This document shows, one piece after another, positions 6,839 to 12,212 of a stretch of 14,428 nt of DNA. Under the pieces are notes generated by a model that ran no database searches, was not told the origin of the DNA, and was given only the letters and a program-made list of their open reading frames with translations. A program made the position numbers and the translations under genes. The DNA lies in contig JAQVIB010000021.1 of assembly GCA_028695945.1 (NCBI GenBank), positions 1 through 14,428 of the forward strand, read 5' to 3'. The stretch comes from Lachnospiraceae bacterium (GTDB lineage Bacteria; Bacillota; Clostridia; Lachnospirales; Anaerotignaceae). Position 1 is the first letter of the stretch; every line of letters begins with the position of its first letter.

Positions 6839-8205
6839 TGAAAGAAATGACCTTGGGCGAAATTTGCAGTGCAGTTAATGGCAGATTTTTAAAGACCTGT
6901 GACAGAAACTTAAAAATAGAAAAACTTACAACGGACACAAGGGAAATAGAAAAAGGTTCACTTTTTATACCGTTTCAAGGTGATAATTTTGATGGTCATG
7001 ACTTTATTGAACAGGCATTTGAAAAAGGTGCATTGTGCTGTTTTAGCCAAAAAAAAATTGAAGCTAAAGGAATAATTATTCTTGTGGAGGATACAAGAAA
7101 AGCTTTTCGCATGCTTGCGATGTACTACCTTACACTTTTTAACGTAAAGGTTGTTGGTATAACTGGCAGTGTTGGCAAAACAACAACAAAAGATATGATT
7201 GCTTCTGTTTTGGAGGAAAAGTATAAGGTTCTTAAAACACAAGGAAACTTTAACAACGAAATTGGTTTGCCAAAGACTATTTTTAACCTTGAAGATGACC
7301 ACGAAGTTGCTGTACTTGAAATGGGTATGAACAGTTTTGGAGAAATAAGCAGGTTGTCGGAAATTGCAAAGCCTGACATTGCTGTTATTACTAACGTTGG
7401 GGTATCACACATTGAAAATCTTGGAAGCCGTGAAGGTATTTTGCGGGCGAAAAGTGAAATTTTTGAATATCTTAAAAAAGATGGAGTTGCAGTACTTAAT
7501 GCAGACAACGATATGATTGCTACTTTAAGTGGCAAGCTTAATTTTAAAACTTTTTGGTTTAGCATCGAAAATAAAAGTGATTTTTATGCTGAAAATATTG
7601 CACCAATAGGTTTAGAGGGAATAAAATGCACTGTTGTATTTAAGGATGAAAAGACTGACGTTACAATCCCTGTACCTGGTGAACATATGGTGCTTAATGC
7701 TCTTTCTGCGGCGGCTGTGGGAAAGGCACTAAACCTTACTATGGAACAAATAAAGCGAGGTATTGAAAATTTTGTACCAACAGCAATGCGAATGGCAGTA
7801 AATAAAACTGACTTTGGTTTAACCCTTATTAATGATGCATACAATGCAAACCCAGTATCTATGAAGGCGGCAATTGATGTTTTATGCACTAGCAAAGGCA
7901 GAACTGTTGCAATAATGGGTGACATGTTTGAACTTGGCAATTTTGCACCATCACTACATTATGAAGTTGGTGAATATGCTGTAAAAGCTGGTGTTTTCCT
8001 TAGTATATGTATTGGTGAAAATAGTTTAAAAATTTATGATGGAATAAAAGAAAACGGCGGGAATGCAATGTATTTTAAGACTCAAGAAGAGTTTTTACAA
8101 AGCAATTTAAAAGAAATATTTATAAGCGGTGACACTGTATTAATTAAGGCATCAAGAGGTATGCACTTTGAAAAAACCGCAGAAAAATTACAAGAGGTGA
8201 AATAA
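6838..8205 (+). CDS. murF: UDP-N-acetylmuramoyl-tripeptide--D-alanyl-D-alanine ligase
   Basis: Cytoplasmic Mur ligase that adds D-Ala-D-Ala to the UDP-MurNAc-tripeptide, completing the pentapeptide. The product has 455 residues, normal for MurF. The N-terminal domain resembles that of MurE (TDTREIEKGSLFIPFQGD); the P-loop is GITGSVGKTTT (107-117); GNFNNEIGLP, EMGMNSFGEI and NVGVSHIENLGS are MurF-typical; DAYNANP lies at 333-339. ATG overlaps the murE stop by one base, and GAGGAGG (6824-6830) lies 7 nt upstream inside murE. The next gene begins directly after its TAA. In B. subtilis murF is not in the dcw cluster; here the order murE-murF-mraY-murD-ftsW is like that of E. coli. Confidence 0.97.
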   Translation: MKEMTLGEICSAVNGRFLKTCDRNLKIEKLTTDTREIEKGSLFIPFQGDNFDGHDFIEQAFEKGALCCFSQKKIEAKGIIILVEDTRKAFRMLAMYYLTLFNVKVVGITGSVGKTTTKDMIASVLEEKYKVLKTQGNFNNEIGLPKTIFNLEDDHEVAVLEMGMNSFGEISRLSEIAKPDIAVITNVGVSHIENLGSREGILRAKSEIFEYLKKDGVAVLNADNDMIATLSGKLNFKTFWFSIENKSDFYAENIAPIGLEGIKCTVVFKDEKTDVTIPVPGEHMVLNALSAAAVGKALNLTMEQIKRGIENFVPTAMRMAVNKTDFGLTLINDAYNANPVSMKAAIDVLCTSKGRTVAIMGDMFELGNFAPSLHYEVGEYAVKAGVFLSICIGENSLKIYDGIKENGGNAMYFKTQEEFLQSNLKEIFISGDTVLIKASRGMHFEKTAEKLQEVK

Positions 8206-9174
8206 GTGGGTACACTTGAATATTCGGTTTATGCAATAATTATAGCATTTATACTTGGGCTTATATTTTGTCCTATGCTTATACCAGTTTTACATAAGCT
8301 AAAATATGGGCAAACAGAGCGTGAGGACGGACCAGAAAGTCATCTTAAAAAAAGTGGAACACCTACAATGGGTGGTCTGGCTATTTTAGCATCTTTTTTT
8401 GTTACATGCTTATTTTTTACAAGGGGAAATGCTGATGGAGTGGCAGTTACTCTTGTTACCATGGGTTTTGGAATAATTGGATTTTTGGACGACTACATAA
8501 AGGTAGTTAAAAAGCGTTCACTTGGTTTAAGAGCATATCAAAAGATTTTGCTTCAGCTAGTTGTTACACTAGCATTTGCAATTTATGTCTTTAAGAGAGG
8601 TATTGGTACAGGTGTACTTATTCCTTTTACAAGTGGCTATGAATTTGATTTGGGAATAGTTTACTGGCCAATGTTTGTTATTGCTGTGATTGGTACAGTT
8701 AATGGGGTTAATCTTACTGATGGCTTAGATGGACTTGCCAGTGGAGTTACTCTTATTGTAGTGGCCTTTTTCATGATAGTGTCATGGGCGGCAGGCAGTG
8801 GAATAACCATGATTTGCGGTGCAGTCATTGGAAGTCTTTTAGCATTTCTTATTTTTAATGCATACCCTGCTAGGGTATTTATGGGTGATACGGGTTCTCT
8901 TGCACTTGGTGGTTTTGTTGCGGCTAGTGCTTTAATTTTGAAGATGCCAATATTTATTATTATTGTTGGTATTATTTATTTTGCTGAAAGTATTTCAGTA
9001 ATGCTTCAGGTAGGATACTATAAACGTACTAAAAAAAGAATTTTTAAGATGGCACCAATACACCACCACTTTGAGCTTTGTGGTTGGAGTGAAACAAAGG
9101 TTGTAACAGTATTTTATATTATTACGGCAATAATGTGCCTTGTGGCTTTTTTGGGCAGTAAATATATGTTTTAG
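8206..9174 (+). CDS. mraY: Phospho-N-acetylmuramoyl-pentapeptide-transferase
   Basis: Integral membrane enzyme that moves phospho-MurNAc-pentapeptide from UDP to undecaprenyl phosphate, making lipid I. The 322-residue product has about ten hydrophobic spans and the complete set of MraY signatures: SGTPTMGG (50-57), the paired aspartates FLDDY (93-97), NLTDGLDGL (169-177), the GDTGS site (227-231) and the APIHHHFE loop (283-290) with three histidines. These include the Mg2+-coordinating and catalytic Asp/His residues known in the family. It starts with GTG, directly after the murF TAA with no gap; GAGGTGA (8194-8200), within murF, is its ribosome site, 5 nt away. Nothing is missing or unusual. 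Confidence 0.97.
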   Translation: MGTLEYSVYAIIIAFILGLIFCPMLIPVLHKLKYGQTEREDGPESHLKKSGTPTMGGLAILASFFVTCLFFTRGNADGVAVTLVTMGFGIIGFLDDYIKVVKKRSLGLRAYQKILLQLVVTLAFAIYVFKRGIGTGVLIPFTSGYEFDLGIVYWPMFVIAVIGTVNGVNLTDGLDGLASGVTLIVVAFFMIVSWAAGSGITMICGAVIGSLLAFLIFNAYPARVFMGDTGSLALGGFVAASALILKMPIFIIIVGIIYFAESISVMLQVGYYKRTKKRIFKMAPIHHHFELCGWSETKVVTVFYIITAIMCLVAFLGSKYMF

Positions 9175-9189
9175 GAAGAAGGATTTAAA

Positions 9190-10539
9190 ATGGACTTTCG
9201 TGGCAAAAAGATATTGGTTTGCGGAATGGCAAAAAGCGGAATTTCTGCGGCAATGCTGGTAAATAGCCTTGGTGCAGATGTTACGTTGCAGGATATTAAG
9301 AAAAAAGAAGATATGGATGATGTATCATATATTGAAAATGCTGGTATTAAAATATATGATGGCAAAAACCCAGATGCAATTATAGCAGATATGGATTTGG
9401 TTGTAGTTAGCCCTGGTATACCTACTAGCTTAAGTTTTTTTGAAGTAGCAGAAAAATCAGGGGTTAGAATAATTAGTGAGGTAGAACTTAGCTACTTTGT
9501 TACTCCATGCCCAATTATCGCAATAACAGGAACGAATGGTAAAACAACAACTACTGCCCTTACAGGTGGAATAATTAAAAAGAAATATCCTAAGGCGGCA
9601 GTAGTTGGAAACATTGGTGTGCCATACTCTGGTAAAGTGAAGCGTCTTAGTGAGGATGACTACGTTGTTGCAGAAATTAGTAGTTTTCAATTGGAAACAG
9701 CATATGAATTTCATCCACATATAAGTGCAGTTTTAAACATAACGCCAGACCATCTAGACAGGCACAAAACTGTTGAAAATTATATGCATATGAAGGAAAA
9801 GGTGTTTGCAAACCAAACTTCTAACGATTTCGTAATTTTAAACTACGATGATGAAGCAACGAGAAAAATGGCAGAAAAAACTGATGCGAAAACTTTCTTT
9901 TTTAGTAGTTCAAAATCAATTGACGAAGGCATATATTTAAAAGAAAACGATATAATTGTAAAATGGGGAACCTTTAACGAAAAAGTAGTTTCTGTAAATG
10001 ACCTAAAAGTACTTGGTATGCACAACTATGAAAATGTTATGGCGGCTGTGGCAATTTCACTTTGTGCTGGAGTTTGCATGAAGGACATTGTTAGCACGCT
10101 TAAAGAATTTGGCGGAGTTGAGCACCGAATTGAGTTTGTTAAAACTGTTGATGGTGTTGATTACTATAACGATAGTAAAGGAACTAATACTGATGCGGCA
10201 ATACGAGGAATTATGGCAATGCAAAAGCCTTGTGTACTTATTGGTGGCGGTTACGATAAAGGCTCTGAATATGACGAATGGGTTGAAAAGTTTGACGGAC
10301 GGGTAAAACATCTTGTTCTTATAGGTAAAACGGCGGAAAAAATAGAGAATTGTTGTAAAATGCATAGTTTTAACAAAATTTCAAAATGTGAAACCTTTGA
10401 AGAGGCAGTTAATCTTTGCAGAACACTTGCTGTTAATGGAGACTGCGTGTTGCTTTCACCAGCTTGTGCAAGTTGGGATATGTTTAAAAGTTATGAACAG
10501 AGGGGCGATATATTTAAGGAAATAGTTCGAGCTTTTTAA
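9190..10539 (+). CDS. murD: UDP-N-acetylmuramoyl-L-alanine--D-glutamate ligase
   Basis: Cytoplasmic Mur ligase that adds D-glutamate to UDP-MurNAc-L-Ala, the second residue of the stem peptide. The 449-residue product starts with a Rossmann-like UDP-binding domain (KKILVCGMAKSG; SPGIP at 74-78), then the P-loop GTNGKTT (114-120), NITPDHLDRH (183-192), Lys202 (YMHMK) at the position of the carbamoylated lysine, and DSKGTN (328-333) in the C-terminal region. The segment LLSPACASWDMFKSYEQRG near the end is a MurD signature. It lies 15 nt after mraY, with AAGGA (9179-9183) 6 nt before the ATG. The mraY-murD-ftsW/spoVE order matches B. subtilis. Confidence 0.97.
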   Translation: MDFRGKKILVCGMAKSGISAAMLVNSLGADVTLQDIKKKEDMDDVSYIENAGIKIYDGKNPDAIIADMDLVVVSPGIPTSLSFFEVAEKSGVRIISEVELSYFVTPCPIIAITGTNGKTTTTALTGGIIKKKYPKAAVVGNIGVPYSGKVKRLSEDDYVVAEISSFQLETAYEFHPHISAVLNITPDHLDRHKTVENYMHMKEKVFANQTSNDFVILNYDDEATRKMAEKTDAKTFFFSSSKSIDEGIYLKENDIIVKWGTFNEKVVSVNDLKVLGMHNYENVMAAVAISLCAGVCMKDIVSTLKEFGGVEHRIEFVKTVDGVDYYNDSKGTNTDAAIRGIMAMQKPCVLIGGGYDKGSEYDEWVEKFDGRVKHLVLIGKTAEKIENCCKMHSFNKISKCETFEEAVNLCRTLAVNGDCVLLSPACASWDMFKSYEQRGDIFKEIVRAF

Positions 10540-10556
10540 AAAAACTAAACCTTGGT

Positions 10557-10564
10557 GGAGGTGA
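10557..10564 (+). promoter_or_regulatory. Strong ribosome binding site of ftsW
   Basis: GGAGGTGA is a perfect 8-nt complement to the 3' end of 16S rRNA, 6 nt before ATG 10571. It is the strongest such site in the cluster and fixes the start upstream of the basic tail of the protein. Confidence 0.85.
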
Positions 10565-10570
10565 GAGCAA

Positions 10571-11833
10571 ATGGCTTACAGTGGGGACAGAAGCATAAAT
10601 AACAATATTAGAAGGTTGAAAAGTGAACGAGAATACAGAGAGCAAAAAAGGAGAAACAATCCTACTAAAAAAAGAACAAATAGACCAGCTACACAGGAAA
10701 GAACGATAAATGTTAGAAGGAAAAAGAAAAAGTCTACTGCGGGAAGTTTTGATTTTACATTATTGTTTGTAATTATGCTTTTAATACTTTTTGGTATTGT
10801 TATGGTTTTCAGCTCTAGCTACTATTATGCCCTTACAAATGTCAAGTTTGATAACAACATGTATTATTTTGTTGAAAGGCAGGCAATATGGAGTATTATC
10901 GGTCTTGGTGCAATGGCATTTTTTATTAACTTTCCCTATAAATACATAAGAAATTTTACGTTTATGGCATATGTAATAACCATTATATGCTTGATTATTG
11001 TTCTTTTTGTAGGTGATAAAATTAATGGTTCAAGAAGATGGCTTGGTTTTGGAACTATTGGTTTTCAGCCTTCAGAGGTCGCTAAGATTGTTGTAATTTT
11101 GCACCTTTCAAATTTTATTTCTTCTAACAAGGGTATTTTAGGTACTCTTAAAGGTTTTATTAGGTGTGCTCTTATTTTAGCCGTACCTGTTGTTTTGGTT
11201 GGTGTTTCAAATCTTAGTACAGCTATAGTTATAGCGGGCATAGGTGTTTGTATTATGTTTATTGCAAGCCCAAAGGTATGGTATTTTTTTGCGGCAGCAA
11301 TTCCTGCAGGGGCACTTGGTGTTGTTGCGGTGTCTTTGCCACAGTTTGCGTATCGTTTTGACCGCATTAAGTATTGGAGAGACCCTTTTTTAGACCCTAC
11401 TGATAAGGGATTTCAAATAATCCAGTCACTTTTTGCTGTTGCAAGTGGTGGTTTTTTTGGTCTTGGTCTTGGTCAAAGCCGACAAAAAACATATGTACCA
11501 GAGCCGTATAATGATATTATATTTGCTATAATATGTGAGGAACTGGGTATGTTTGGTGCTATAGTTGTAATTGGATTATTTATGACACTTATTTGGCGTG
11601 GAATAAAAATTGCAATGAATTCACAGGATATGTTTGGTTGTCTTACCGCAACAGGAATAGTAGGTCTTATTGGTATACAGGTTATAATTAATATTTCTGT
11701 TGCTACAAATACAATGCCTAATACAGGAATGGCATTACCTTTTATAAGTTATGGAGGTTCAGCATTGGTGTTTACGCTGTCAGCTATGGGAATTTTACTT
11801 AATATATCAAAATTTCAGAAAAACCGTGAATAA
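10571..11833 (+). CDS. ftsW: SEDS-family peptidoglycan glycosyltransferase FtsW/SpoVE
   Basis: Multi-pass membrane protein of the SEDS family, which polymerises lipid II into glycan strands together with a class B PBP. The 420-residue product has a long cytoplasmic N-terminus (1-58) in which about one residue in three is Lys or Arg, then about ten hydrophobic spans. Family motifs are NGSRRWLGF (152-160) followed by QPSEVAKI, then FQIIQSLFAVASGGFFGLGLG, VPEPYNDIIFAIICEELG, and PNTGMALPFISYGGS (383-397). Asp315 in YNDIIF aligns with the essential aspartate of the group (E. coli FtsW D297, in HTDF). Gene order after murD matches spoVE of B. subtilis; whether it serves division, sporulation or both cannot be told from sequence, and the two pbp genes upstream are the likely partners. 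It is 31 nt after murD and is the last dcw gene here. Confidence 0.94.
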   Translation: MAYSGDRSINNNIRRLKSEREYREQKRRNNPTKKRTNRPATQERTINVRRKKKKSTAGSFDFTLLFVIMLLILFGIVMVFSSSYYYALTNVKFDNNMYYFVERQAIWSIIGLGAMAFFINFPYKYIRNFTFMAYVITIICLIIVLFVGDKINGSRRWLGFGTIGFQPSEVAKIVVILHLSNFISSNKGILGTLKGFIRCALILAVPVVLVGVSNLSTAIVIAGIGVCIMFIASPKVWYFFAAAIPAGALGVVAVSLPQFAYRFDRIKYWRDPFLDPTDKGFQIIQSLFAVASGGFFGLGLGQSRQKTYVPEPYNDIIFAIICEELGMFGAIVVIGLFMTLIWRGIKIAMNSQDMFGCLTATGIVGLIGIQVIINISVATNTMPNTGMALPFISYGGSALVFTLSAMGILLNISKFQKNRE

Positions 11834-11838
11834 ACTCC

Positions 11839-11867
11839 TTGACAAAACCAAAATGGTCTAATAAAAT
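11839..11867 (+). promoter_or_regulatory. Sigma-A promoter of the valS T-box transcript
   Basis: A perfect -35 box TTGACA (11839-11844) is followed after exactly 17 bp by TAAAAT (11862-11867, one mismatch to TATAAT). Transcription should start near 11874. The -35 box begins 6 nt after the ftsW stop codon. Confidence 0.85.
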
Positions 11868-11972
11868 TATACAATATTGCAAAAGATGATGAACAAGAGG
11901 AGTAGGCATATTATACTTAAAGAGAGGAAAACTCTATGGCTGAAAAGTTTTCTAAGGTTATAACTGCTGAAG

Positions 11973-11975
11973 GTA
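11973..11975 (+). promoter_or_regulatory. Specifier codon GUA (Val) of the T-box
   Basis: GTA lies on the 3' side of the specifier loop after GAAG, one purine before the CTTG strand of the lower stem I. This is the usual specifier position, and it encodes Val, matching the valS gene downstream. The overlapping triplet GGT (Gly) fits the spacing and the gene less well. Confidence 0.7.
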
Positions 11976-12064
11976 GCTTGGGAATTGATGAACTGAAAAC
12001 AAAAGTAGGTGCATACGGGTGGCTTCGTTAAAAGCTTAAAGTGTCTGCATTTTTGGCAGAAATT

Positions 12065-12091
12065 AAGGTGGTACCACGAGCTTTCGTCCTT
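12065..12091 (+). promoter_or_regulatory. T-box antiterminator
   Basis: AAGG (12065-12068) can pair with CCTT (12088-12091) to form the antiterminator, leaving TGGT (12069-12072) in the bulge that binds the tRNA acceptor end. This structure excludes the terminator, because CC of the CCTT strand belongs to the terminator stem. Confidence 0.85.
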
Positions 12092-12114
12092 TTGTTGGAT
12101 GAAAGCTCTTTTCT
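12078..12114 (+). terminator. T-box intrinsic terminator (attenuator)
   Basis: GAGCTTTCGTCC (12078-12089) pairs with GGATGAAAGCTC (12097-12108), a 12-bp stem with one G-U pair and the loop TTTTGTT, followed by TTTTCT. It forms when tRNA-Val is charged. It is also the first terminator-like structure after the dcw genes. Confidence 0.93.
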
Positions 12115-12212
12115 ATTTGAGTGCAGTATGTATTTAAGCTCAGTTTATTTGTTCAAAGTTTACAACGGCAATGCCTTAACGTGTTAAAAGAATTATTTTA
12201 GGAGGAACAAAA
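12115..12212 (+). other. Untranslated stretch between T-box terminator and valS
   Basis: This 98-nt AT-rich stretch contains no ORF of note. It holds an imperfect dyad TTAAC-GT-GTTAA (12176-12187) and ends with the strong ribosome site AGGAGG (12200-12205), 7 nt before the valS ATG. No second promoter is evident. Confidence 0.6.

Larger units (their letters stand above)
11874..12114 (+). ncRNA. T-box riboswitch (valyl-tRNA sensing leader) upstream of valS
   Basis: This leader senses uncharged tRNA and controls read-through into valS. Stem I can be traced: CAAG (11894-11897) pairs with CTTG (11977-11980); then comes the specifier loop, with AGTA (11901-11904) on the 5' side and GAA on the 3' side; GCA (11906-11908) pairs with TGC; TTATACTTA (11911-11919) pairs with TAAG..TATAA (11953-11963); and GAAAACT (11927-11933) pairs with AGTTTTC (11946-11952) around an apical loop with ATGGCTG. 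GTA at 11973-11975, followed by a purine, is the likely specifier codon (Val). TCTGC/GCAGA (12044-12060) is the stem III hairpin. The T-box AAGGTGGTACCACG (12065-12078) follows; its TGGT can pair with the ACCA end of tRNA-Val. The terminator described separately completes it. The exact 5' end is inferred from the promoter. Confidence 0.95.

Noticed and set aside
7125..7565. 146-codon open frame on the minus strand inside murF, and other long antisense frames (e.g. 2589-2876, 7584-7940, 14004-14390).
   Set aside because: All lie opposite conserved, confidently identified genes, have no ribosome site that I can see, and show composition expected of antisense shadows.
10540..10570. Looked for a terminator or promoter between murD and ftsW.
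   Set aside because: Only 31 nt with an A-rich start and the ftsW ribosome site; no hairpin and no room for a promoter.
12176..12187. Dyad TTAACGTGTTAA in the valS leader.
   Set aside because: Only 5-bp arms with a 2-base centre, too tight for an RNA hairpin, and common in AT-rich sequence. The T-box already explains regulation.
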